Source: Pseudomonadota bacterium
Lineage (GTDB): Bacteria > Pseudomonadota > Alphaproteobacteria > Caulobacterales > Caulobacteraceae
Direction: 5' to 3'
Length of the DNA stretch: 6,980 nt
Assembly: GCA_023434015.1 (NCBI GenBank)
Contig: JAEYTM010000322.1
Coordinates: 1-6,980, forward strand
The position numbers were made by a program, and so were the translations under genes. Below, one piece after another: positions 1 to 5,278 of this stretch; within the stretch, counting starts at the first letter, position 1; every line of letters begins with the position of its first letter. The notes below the pieces were generated by a model. The model was not told the DNA's origin and did no database searches. It was given only the letters and a program-made list of their open reading frames with translations.

Positions 1-535
1 GGCGCCAACGCCGCCGGCGGGGCCGCCGTTGCTGGTGCTGCCGCCCGCGGCGCCGGCCACCGAGGAAGCCCCGCCGATCAACGTGCCGACCCCGGAACCG
101 ATCGTCGTCCCGCCGATCTCCGAGGATGAGGTCGAGGCGGCCCCGCCCAAGGCCGAGGCGGCCAAACCCGCCGAGCCGGTGCGACGCGCGCGCTATGACG
201 TCGCCGTCCTTCAGGCCATCGACAAGGTCACCGCCGAAAGCCTCCGCTTTGAGGCGCCTGTGGGTCGACCGGTCCGCTACAAGAGCCTGGTGTTCACGGT
301 CCGCGCCTGCGAGCGCTCCTCGCCCGACGAGGCGGTGGCGGATTCCGTCGCCTACCTAACGGTGGATTCGCAGCCGCAACCCGAGCCGGGCAAGCCGGCC
401 CTACCCGCGCGGCAGGCCTTCCGTGGCTGGATGTATGCGTCCTCGCCGGGGCTCAACCCGATGGAACACCCGGTCTACGACGCCTGGTTGATCACCTGCA
501 GGGCCGCCGCGCCGCCACGCACCGCCAGCCGCTGA
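1..535 (+). CDS. DUF2155 domain-containing protein, 3' part (5' end outside window)
   Basis: The reading frame is already open at base 2 and has no convincing start inside the window, so this is the C-terminal part of a longer protein. Seen: about 60 residues rich in Pro, Ala and Glu (bases 2-190), probably a flexible spacer, followed from base 194 by a compact domain opening with YDVAVLQAIDKVTAES. It continues with a VRAC segment (Cys at 308-310), GWMYASSPG (425-451) and HPVYDAWLITC (467-499), then a short Ala/Arg tail. The order 'aLDKvTa...C...GWMfAssPaL...eHPvYDvWv..C' is the pattern of DUF2155, a family of exported alphaproteobacterial proteins of unknown function. The two Cys codons are the only ones in the visible part. 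The start, and any signal peptide, lie upstream. The gene converges on aat and its last 61 bp overlap the aat coding end. Family assignment is firm; function is unknown. Confidence 0.85.
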   Translation, partial: APTPPAGPPLLVLPPAAPATEEAPPINVPTPEPIVVPPISEDEVEAAPPKAEAAKPAEPVRRARYDVAVLQAIDKVTAESLRFEAPVGRPVRYKSLVFTVRACERSSPDEAVADSVAYLTVDSQPQPEPGKPALPARQAFRGWMYASSPGLNPMEHPVYDAWLITCRAAAPPRTASR

Positions 536-1122
536 AAGTCGGCCTCAACGGTCAGGGATTCGGCCAACCGGCGGTGATACTCAGGCCGCTCGATCTCCTG
601 CGCGCCAAACTGGGCTAGGTGCTCGGTCATGAACTGGGCGTCCAGCAGTCGGAATTCGCCCGCGATCAGCCGCGCCACCAGATGAACCAGGGCCACCTTC
701 GAGGCGTCGCGGGTGCGGGAGAACATGCTTTCGCCGAAGAAGGCGCCCCGAAGGGCGACGCCGTAGAGGCCGCCAACCAGTTCGTCGTCGCGCCAGCATT
801 CGACGCTGTGGGCGAAGCCGCGAGCGTGCAGGCTGCCGTATAGCCTTTCGATGGGACGGTTGATCCAGGTCTCGGTCCGGCCGGGTCCCGAGGCGGCGCA
901 GGCCTGCACGACCTCGGCGAAGGCGGTGTCGATGCGGATGTCGAAGGAATCGCCCCGGACGGTGCGGGCCAGCCGGCGCGAGATGTGGAAATCTGCCAGC
1001 GGGATCACCCCGCGCCGCTCAGGGTCTATCAGGAAGACGCGCGCGTCCTCGCGGGCGTCGGCCATGGGAAAGACGCCGCGGCCGTAGCAGGCCAGGAGGT
1101 CGCGGGCGGTGAACGTTTCCAT
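475..1122 (-). CDS. aat: Leucyl/phenylalanyl-tRNA--protein transferase
   Basis: Aat moves Leu or Phe from aminoacyl-tRNA onto the N-terminus of proteins starting with Lys or Arg, marking them for ClpS/ClpAP degradation; it is cytoplasmic. Seen in the 215 residues: YGRGVFPM near the N-terminus (13-20), an HISR segment (46-49), TWI (85-87), GGLYGV (117-122), FFGESMFS (128-135) and LLDAQFMTEHLAQFGA (159-174). Glu131, Asp161 and Gln163 have the same spacing as E. coli Glu156, Asp186 and Gln188, so the active site is intact. It is slightly shorter than the 234-residue E. coli protein, mainly at the N-terminus. A GTG at 1125 directly precedes the ATG at 1122; I prefer ATG because the G-rich stretch at 1132-1128 then sits 5 nt upstream, against 2 nt for GTG. 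It lies 13 nt after the accC stop as last gene of the aroQ-accB-accC-aat unit, and its 3' end overlaps the DUF2155 gene. Confidence 0.95.
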   Translation of the reverse strand: METFTARDLLACYGRGVFPMADAREDARVFLIDPERRGVIPLADFHISRRLARTVRGDSFDIRIDTAFAEVVQACAASGPGRTETWINRPIERLYGSLHARGFAHSVECWRDDELVGGLYGVALRGAFFGESMFSRTRDASKVALVHLVARLIAGEFRLLDAQFMTEHLAQFGAQEIERPEYHRRLAESLTVEADFQRLAVRGGAAALQVINQAS

Positions 1123-1135
1123 CACCGCCCCCGCG

Positions 1136-2485
1136 TCAGGCGGACGCCTGCGCCTTCATCCAGTTCTCAAGCCAGTGGATGTTGTAGTCCCCCGCGAGGA
1201 TGTCGGGCTGGATCAGCAGTTCCTGGAATAGGGCGATGTTGGTGTCGATCCCGCCGACCACGATCTCGCCCAGGCAGCGGTTGAGACGGGCGATGCATTC
1301 CTCGCGGTCCCGGCCGTGGACAATCAGTTTGCCGACCAGGCTGTCGTAATAGGGGGGGATCGAATACCCGGCGTAGAGCGCGCTATCGAGCCGCACGCCC
1401 AGACCGCCCGGGGCGTGGAAGCCGGTGACGAGGCCTGGCGAGGGGACGAAGGTCTTGGCGTTCTCAGCGTTGATGCGGCACTCGATGGCGTGGCCTTCGA
1501 ACACCACGTCTTCCTGGCGGAACGACAGCGGCAGGCCGGCGGCAATGCGGATCTGCTCGCGCACCAGGTCGATGCCGGTGATCGCCTCGGTGACCGGGTG
1601 CTCCACCTGCAGGCGGGTGTTCATCTCGATGAAGAAAAACGCGCCGTTCTCGTACAGGAACTCGATGGTGCCGACGCCGAGGTAGCCGATCGCCCGCACG
1701 GCATCCACCACCACCTTGCCGATCTTGGCGCGGGCGGCCGCGTCGATCACCGGCGAGGGGGCTTCTTCCAGAACCTTCTGGTGGCGGCGCTGGAGCGAGC
1801 AGTCGCGCTCGCCCAGGTGAACGACGTTGCCGTGGCTGTCGGCCACGACCTGCAGCTCGATATGTCGCGGCGTCTGGAGATAGCGTTCCATGTAGACCGC
1901 GTCGTCCCCGAAGGCCGCCTTGGCCTCCGAGCGGGCCGTGGCCACGGCTTCGGCGAGGTCTTCCTCGGTGAGGGCCACCTTCATGCCACGTCCGCCACCC
2001 CCGGCGGCGGCTTTGATCAGCACCGGGAAGCCGATGGTCTTGGCGGCCGCGAAGGCTTCCTCCTCGGTCGTCAGGGCGCCGTCGGAGCCCGGAACGACGG
2101 GGATGCCAGCGTCCTTCACCGCCTGCTTGGCGGTGATCTTGTCGCCCATCAGCCGGATGTGGTCGGGCTTCGGGCCGATGAAGGTGAAGCCGTGCGCGCC
2201 AACGATCTCGGCGAAGCGCGCGTTCTCGGACAGGAAGCCGTACCCGGGGTGGATCGCCTGGGCTCCGGTGATCTCCGCGGCGGCGATGATCGACGGGATG
2301 TTGAGATAGCTTTTCGCCGCCGGAGCCGGGCCAATGCAGACGCTTTCGTCAGCCAGCCGGACCCACATGGCCCCGGCGTCCGCCTCGGAATGGACCGCCA
2401 CCGTGGAGATGCCCATCTCCTTGCACGCGCGGTGGACCCGGAGCGCGATCTCGCCCCGGTTGGCAATGAGGATTTTATCGAACAT
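1136..2485 (-). CDS. accC: Acetyl-CoA carboxylase, biotin carboxylase subunit
   Basis: AccC uses ATP and bicarbonate to carboxylate the biotin carried by AccB, the first half-reaction of malonyl-CoA formation for fatty acid synthesis. The protein has 449 residues, the same length as E. coli AccC. Order: N-terminal biotin-carboxylase domain starting MFDKILIANRGEIALR, ATP-grasp domain with the glycine-rich loop KAAAGGGGRGMKVA (158-171), and C-terminal domain with ECRINAE (335-341). Residues matching the known catalytic and nucleotide-binding set are present with a shift of at most one: Lys116, Lys158, His208, Lys237, Glu275, Glu287, Arg291 and Arg337, with RLQVEHPVTE at 291-300. Start ATG lies 4 nt after the accB stop, so translation is probably coupled. 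Nothing is missing. Related carboxylases (propionyl-CoA, pyruvate) are usually longer fusions or sit beside a carboxyltransferase gene; the length and the adjoining accB favour AccC. Confidence 0.98.
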   Translation of the reverse strand: MFDKILIANRGEIALRVHRACKEMGISTVAVHSEADAGAMWVRLADESVCIGPAPAAKSYLNIPSIIAAAEITGAQAIHPGYGFLSENARFAEIVGAHGFTFIGPKPDHIRLMGDKITAKQAVKDAGIPVVPGSDGALTTEEEAFAAAKTIGFPVLIKAAAGGGGRGMKVALTEEDLAEAVATARSEAKAAFGDDAVYMERYLQTPRHIELQVVADSHGNVVHLGERDCSLQRRHQKVLEEAPSPVIDAAARAKIGKVVVDAVRAIGYLGVGTIEFLYENGAFFFIEMNTRLQVEHPVTEAITGIDLVREQIRIAAGLPLSFRQEDVVFEGHAIECRINAENAKTFVPSPGLVTGFHAPGGLGVRLDSALYAGYSIPPYYDSLVGKLIVHGRDREECIARLNRCLGEIVVGGIDTNIALFQELLIQPDILAGDYNIHWLENWMKAQASA

Positions 2486-2489
2486 CGCC

Positions 2490-2972
2490 CTACTCGATGA
2501 CGGCGAGCGGTTCGCCGAACTCCACGGGCTGGGCGTCGGCGACGAGGATTTCGACCACGCGCCCGCTCTTCGGGGCGGGGATCGGGTTCATCGTCTTCAT
2601 GGCCTCGATGATCATCATCGTCTGGCCGGCCTGGACGGTGTCGCCGACTTTCACGAACGGATCGGCGCCGGGCGAGGGCTGGAGATAGACCGTGCCCACC
2701 ATCGGCGAATTGACCACGTCGCCACGGGCGCGGGTTTCAGCGGGCGCGGACTCGGCGGCCACGGGCGCAGCCGCAGCGGCCGCGGCGGGAGCCGCCGCCG
2801 GAACGGCCACCTGGACGGGCGCGGCCGCGACCAGAGTCTTCGCCACCCGAATCTTCAACTCGTCGTGCTCGACCTCGATTTCCGACAGGCCGGTCTCGTT
2901 GAGGATGTCGGCCAGTTTGCGCACCAGGCGCGCGTCGATCGGATCGGCGGGAGCCTTGGGACTGCTAGCCAT
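2490..2972 (-). CDS. accB: Acetyl-CoA carboxylase biotin carboxyl carrier protein (BCCP)
   Basis: BCCP carries the carboxylated biotin between AccC and the AccAD carboxyltransferase. The 160 residues (E. coli has 156) divide into an N-terminal region (1-47, with ETGLSEIEVEHDELKIRV), a mobile Ala/Pro/Val-rich linker (about 48-80, including seven Ala in a row) and the biotinyl/lipoyl domain (about 88-160). The biotin site is EAMKTMN with the acceptor Lys126. Residues around 98-105 (QPSPGADP) match the protruding 'thumb' that separates BCCP from lipoyl domains, and the end PVEFGEPLAVIE is typical. The start ATG is preceded by an unusually AT-rich 20 nt; the AGGG at 2984-2981 is a modest ribosome-binding site 8 nt upstream. 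It follows aroQ by 26 nt and precedes accC by 4 nt. The AccA and AccD subunits are not in the window. Confidence 0.97.
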   Translation of the reverse strand: MASSPKAPADPIDARLVRKLADILNETGLSEIEVEHDELKIRVAKTLVAAAPVQVAVPAAAPAAAAAAAPVAAESAPAETRARGDVVNSPMVGTVYLQPSPGADPFVKVGDTVQAGQTMMIIEAMKTMNPIPAPKSGRVVEILVADAQPVEFGEPLAVIE

Positions 2973-2998
2973 TTAAAAAACCCTATCTATCTGGAGGC

Positions 2999-3436
2999 TC
3001 AGCGGGCGAGGCCCGCAGCGGCCTCGACGGCCAGTTCATAGCTCGCGGCCCCGAAACCAGTGACGGTTCCGGTGGCGGCGAGGGAAACGTATGTCTCCCG
3101 GCGGAACGCCTCGCGGGCAGCCGGGTTCGAAAGGTGGCATTCCACGATCGGCAGATTCAGCATCTTGAGCGCATCGAGGATGGCGACCGAGGTGTGGCCA
3201 TAGGCGGCGGGGTTGATGACCAGGGCGCAGGCGCTCTCGCGAGCTTCCTGAATCCAGTCGACCAGTTCGCCCTCGTGGTTCGATTGGCGGAACACGATTT
3301 CACGGCCCAGAGCCGCCGCACGCGTCGCGCAGAGCATGCGCACGTCGTCCAGGGTTTGATGGCCGTAAATCTCAGGCTCGCGGATCCCCAGGAGGTTGAG
3401 ATTAGGTCCGCTCAGCACATAGATCGGTTTCGACAT
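2999..3436 (-). CDS. aroQ: Type II 3-dehydroquinate dehydratase
   Basis: This enzyme converts 3-dehydroquinate to 3-dehydroshikimate, the third step of the shikimate pathway to aromatic amino acids, folates and quinones. It is a cytoplasmic dodecamer in characterised relatives. The 145 residues are full length for type II enzymes. Seen: LSGPNLNLLGIREPEIYG (8-25), RQSNHEGELVDWIQEA (50-65), INPAAYGHTSVAILDAL (74-90) and HLSNPAAREAFR (101-112). Asn12, Arg19, Tyr24, Asn75, His81, His101, Arg108 and Arg112 fall at the same numbers as the active-site residues of the Mycobacterium tuberculosis enzyme, so it should be active. The family often reads VH rather than CH before LSN; here Cys100 precedes His101. 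It is the first gene of the leftward unit, divergent from thiS; only a weak G-rich stretch precedes the ATG. Type II enzymes next to accBC are common in proteobacteria. Confidence 0.97.
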   Translation of the reverse strand: MSKPIYVLSGPNLNLLGIREPEIYGHQTLDDVRMLCATRAAALGREIVFRQSNHEGELVDWIQEARESACALVINPAAYGHTSVAILDALKMLNLPIVECHLSNPAAREAFRRETYVSLAATGTVTGFGAASYELAVEAAAGLAR

Positions 3437-3461
3437 TCGGCCCCGCCGTCGATTCCGCCGT

Positions 3462-3490
3462 CTTGTACCGGGCGGGGCTGCGGGTCACAA
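3462..3490 (-). promoter_or_regulatory. Candidate promoter for aroQ-accB-accC-aat
   Basis: Read leftward, TTGTGA (3490-3485) and TACAAG (3467-3462) are separated by exactly 17 nt. Each matches 4 of 6 bases of the general sigma-70 -35 and -10 consensus. Transcription would start near 3455, leaving about 20 nt of leader before the aroQ ATG. The match is modest, and Caulobacter-type housekeeping promoters often follow a different consensus. This is an inference from spacing and position in the only intergenic stretch upstream of the unit. Confidence 0.3.
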
Positions 3491-3491
3491 G
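3462..3491. repeat. Imperfect inverted repeat in the aroQ/thiS divergent region
   Basis: The left arm CTTGTACC (3462-3469) and right arm GGTCACAAG (3483-3491) are inverted copies that differ by one inserted base in the right arm. They are separated by a 13-nt G-rich centre. The dyad overlaps the candidate aroQ promoter and lies 22 nt before the thiS start. It could be an operator or a hairpin in the thiS leader, or simply chance; no regulator family is recognised. Confidence 0.35.
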
Positions 3492-3501
3492 CGTGCCGAC
3501 T

Positions 3502-3507
3502 GGAGGT
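3502..3507 (+). promoter_or_regulatory. Shine-Dalgarno site of thiS
   Basis: GGAGGT sits 6 nt before the ATG at 3514. This is the strongest ribosome-binding site in the window and fixes the thiS start there, rather than at the in-frame TTG at 3463. Confidence 0.85.
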
Positions 3508-3513
3508 GCATTC

Positions 3514-3714
3514 ATGAACTTGACGGTGAATGGCGAAGCCCGTGGCTTCCAGGGCGTGGACGATGTCGCCGGTCTGGTCGCGGCGCTGGGCCTCGACCCC
3601 CGCAAGGTGGCTGTCGAACGCAATCTGGAGATCGTGCCGCGTTCGGCGTACGGACGCACCGAACTCTCGGACGGCGACCGGATCGAGATTGTGCATTTTA
3701 TCGGAGGCGGCTGA
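3514..3714 (+). CDS. thiS: Sulfur carrier protein ThiS
   Basis: ThiS is a small ubiquitin-like protein whose C-terminal glycine is adenylated and converted to a thiocarboxylate; ThiG takes the sulfur from it to build the thiazole ring of thiamin. The product has 66 residues, normal for the family. Seen: an opening strand MNLTVNGEARGF, a central V-x-RN stretch (VAVERNLEIVPRS), then SDGDRIEIVHFIGGG with the required terminal Gly-Gly. The start is set by the strong GGAGGT 6 nt upstream. The stop is followed after one base by the thiG ATG, so the two are almost certainly co-translated, which fits their one-to-one complex. The partner genes thiF, thiO, thiE and thiC are not in the window. No TPP riboswitch is visible in the short leader. 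Confidence 0.96.
   Translation: MNLTVNGEARGFQGVDDVAGLVAALGLDPRKVAVERNLEIVPRSAYGRTELSDGDRIEIVHFIGGG
3703..3707 (+). promoter_or_regulatory. Shine-Dalgarno site of thiG, inside thiS
   Basis: GGAGG lies 8 nt before the ATG at 3716, within the codons for the C-terminal Ile-Gly-Gly-Gly of ThiS. It supports this ATG over the much longer open frame that extends upstream through thiS. Confidence 0.75.
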
Positions 3715-3715
3715 C

Positions 3716-4504
3716 ATGGACGGGTCTACCCACGCGCAGGACACCTGGAGCGTCGCCGGCCGGACCTTCACGTCGCGACTGATCGTCGGCACTGGCAAGT
3801 ACAAGGACTATGCCCAGAACGCCGCCGCCGCCGAGGCGGCGGGCGCTGAGATCGTGACCGTCGCCGTGCGCCGCGTGAACCTGTCCGATCCCAGCCAGCC
3901 GATGCTGGTGGATCATGTGAAGCCGGACCGCTTCACCTTCCTGCCAAATACGGCCGGCTGCTTCACCGGCGAGGACGCGGTCCGGACGCTGCGACTGGCG
4001 CGGGAGGCCGGCGGCTGGGACCTTGTGAAGCTGGAGGTGCTGTCGAACACCAAACACCTGCTGCCCGACATGGAGGAGACCCTGCGGGCGCTGAAGCTGC
4101 TGATCGCCGACGGCTTCCAGGTGATGGTCTATTGTTCGGACGATCCGGTCTATGCGCAGAAGCTGGAGGACGCCGGCGCCGCGGCGATCATGCCGGCAGC
4201 CGCGCCGATCGGCTCGGGGCGCGGCATCCAGAATGTCCTCAATCTCGGCCTGATCATCGAACAGGCGAAGGTGCCGGTGCTGGTCGACGCCGGAGTCGGT
4301 ACGGCCTCCGACGCGGTGATCTCCATGGAGCTCGGCTGTGACGCCGTGCTGATGAACACGGCGATCGCCGAGGCCACGGACCCCATCCGCATGGCGCGGG
4401 CGATGCGCCATGCGGTGATCGCCGGGCGGGAGGCCTATCTCGCCGGCCGTATGCCGCGCCGCCAGTACGCCGACCCCTCGTCGCCTCGGTCGGGCCTGAT
4501 CTAG
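3716..4504 (+). CDS. thiG: Thiazole synthase
   Basis: ThiG condenses 1-deoxy-D-xylulose 5-phosphate, dehydroglycine (or glycine imine) and ThiS thiocarboxylate into the thiazole phosphate of thiamin, in the cytoplasm. The 262 residues form one TIM barrel. Seen: SRLIVGTGKYKDY (20-32), VAVRRVNL (49-56), LPNTAGC (76-82), DLVKLEVL (102-109) with Lys105 matching the lysine that forms the imine with the sugar phosphate, PIGSGRGI (164-171) and VDAGVGTASDA (190-200). One oddity: the loop usually written MPLG(A/S)PIGSG reads MPAAAPIGSG, so the usual Leu-Gly is Ala-Ala (159-168). The start is chosen at 3716 because it has GGAGG 8 nt upstream and begins one base after thiS; the upstream open frame is thiS in another frame. 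It ends 4 nt from the converging dsbA-like gene. Confidence 0.96.
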   Translation: MDGSTHAQDTWSVAGRTFTSRLIVGTGKYKDYAQNAAAAEAAGAEIVTVAVRRVNLSDPSQPMLVDHVKPDRFTFLPNTAGCFTGEDAVRTLRLAREAGGWDLVKLEVLSNTKHLLPDMEETLRALKLLIADGFQVMVYCSDDPVYAQKLEDAGAAAIMPAAAPIGSGRGIQNVLNLGLIIEQAKVPVLVDAGVGTASDAVISMELGCDAVLMNTAIAEATDPIRMARAMRHAVIAGREAYLAGRMPRRQYADPSSPRSGLI

Positions 4505-4508
4505 GCTA

Positions 4509-5240
4509 CTAAGCCGCCGGCCGCTTGAGGTCGGCGGCCTTGGCCTGGGTGATGGCCGCCTTCAGCGCGTTCATGTCGGCGCCGGGAATGACGGTGTCCC
4601 CGACCACGAAGGCCGGCGTGCCCTCGATCTTCAGCGCCTGGGCCAGCACCCGGGTGTCGGCGATGTGCTTGGTGATCTCGGCGCTCTGGGCCGCGCGGCG
4701 GGCCGCCGCGGGGTCGACGCCGCTTTCACGCAGATGGCGGTCCAGCGCCGCCTCGTCGAGGCTCTTCTCTTCCATCCAGCGGCGGTGGAGCTCCAGGCCC
4801 TTGGCCTTGGCCGGGGCGGTGAGGGCGATGCGGGCGGCGGTGTCGGAGACCTCGCCAAAGATCGGCAGTTCCTTGAAGACCACACGGATTTCAGGATCGG
4901 TGCGGATCATCTCCAGCACCTCGGGCGCGGCGATTTTGCAGTAGCCGCAGCGGTAATCGTAGAACTCGACGACCGTCACCTTGCCGTTGGGATTGGCCAC
5001 GAGATCGCGCGGATCGCGTTCGAGTTCGGCCCGATGCTTCTCCACCAGCTCGCCCGCGGCCTGGGCGGCGGCGAGCTGTTCCTTCTCGTTCAGCTTGGCG
5101 ACGGCCTCGCGGATCACCTCGGGGTGTTCCAGCAGATAGGCGCGCACACGCTCCCCGAACGCGGCGTCCTCCGTCTTCTGGCAGGCGGCTAGGGAAAGGG
5201 CGACAGCGAGGCCGGCGACGGCGTGGCGGGGCGAGATCAT
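4509..5240 (-). CDS. DsbA-family thiol:disulfide oxidoreductase, predicted lipoprotein
   Basis: A thioredoxin-fold protein expected to form or isomerise disulfides in the periplasm. Seen in its 243 residues: a lipoprotein signal (hydrophobic stretch, then SLAAC with Cys20 as the lipidation site and Gln at +2, favouring the outer membrane by the E. coli rule). A helical N-terminal region follows (about 28-75, with RAYLLEHPEVIREAVAKL) like that of ScsC/Com1-type proteins. The thioredoxin-fold part starts near TVVEFYDYRCGYCK, active site CGYC (98-101), followed by VVFKELPIFG and the cis-proline loop GTPAFVVG (Pro209). The start at 5240 is chosen because it opens the signal peptide; the frame continues upstream into the protease gene without another credible start. 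No clear ribosome-binding site precedes it. It lies 38 nt after the M48 protease stop, so the two are probably cotranscribed. Oxidase versus isomerase activity cannot be told from sequence. Confidence 0.9.
   Translation of the reverse strand: MISPRHAVAGLAVALSLAACQKTEDAAFGERVRAYLLEHPEVIREAVAKLNEKEQLAAAQAAGELVEKHRAELERDPRDLVANPNGKVTVVEFYDYRCGYCKIAAPEVLEMIRTDPEIRVVFKELPIFGEVSDTAARIALTAPAKAKGLELHRRWMEEKSLDEAALDRHLRESGVDPAAARRAAQSAEITKHIADTRVLAQALKIEGTPAFVVGDTVIPGADMNALKAAITQAKAADLKRPAA
4513..4538. terminator. Possible hairpin terminator between thiG and the dsbA-like gene
   Basis: GCCGCCGGCC (4513-4522) pairs with GGTCGGCGGC (4529-4538): a 10-bp stem with one G-T pair and a 6-nt loop. It begins 9 nt after the thiG stop and lies inside the last codons of the dsbA-like gene. 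Neither side has a clear T tract, so it is not a classical intrinsic terminator. It could still slow polymerase or protect the thiG 3' end. GC-rich coding DNA makes chance hairpins common. Confidence 0.35.
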
Positions 5241-5278
5241 GCCGTGCTGATAGGCGAACGGGCGGCGTTTGCGAAGAG

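Noticed and set aside
1316..2500. A 394-codon open frame on the + strand opposite accC.
   Set aside because: Long antisense frames are expected in high-GC coding DNA. The translation shows no family motif, and accC on the other strand is complete with all catalytic residues.
2740..2830. Alanine-codon-rich stretch in accB as a tandem DNA repeat.
   Set aside because: It is the normal Ala/Pro linker of BCCP with mixed codons, not a true repeat array.
3463..3513. A longer thiS starting at TTG 3463.
   Set aside because: The extra 17 residues match nothing in ThiS, and GGAGGT 6 nt before the ATG at 3514 settles the start.
3437..3513. Possible TPP riboswitch before thiS.
   Set aside because: The region is shorter than the usual aptamer and shows no CUGAGA-type core or paired thi-box elements.
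3530..3715. Extension of thiG upstream by 62 codons through thiS.
   Set aside because: This stretch is thiS in another frame. The ATG at 3716 has its own ribosome-binding site and gives normal ThiG length.
3698..4411. A 237-codon open frame on the - strand opposite thiG.
   Set aside because: Composition is His/Arg/Gln-rich shadow sequence without recognisable motifs; thiG is certain.
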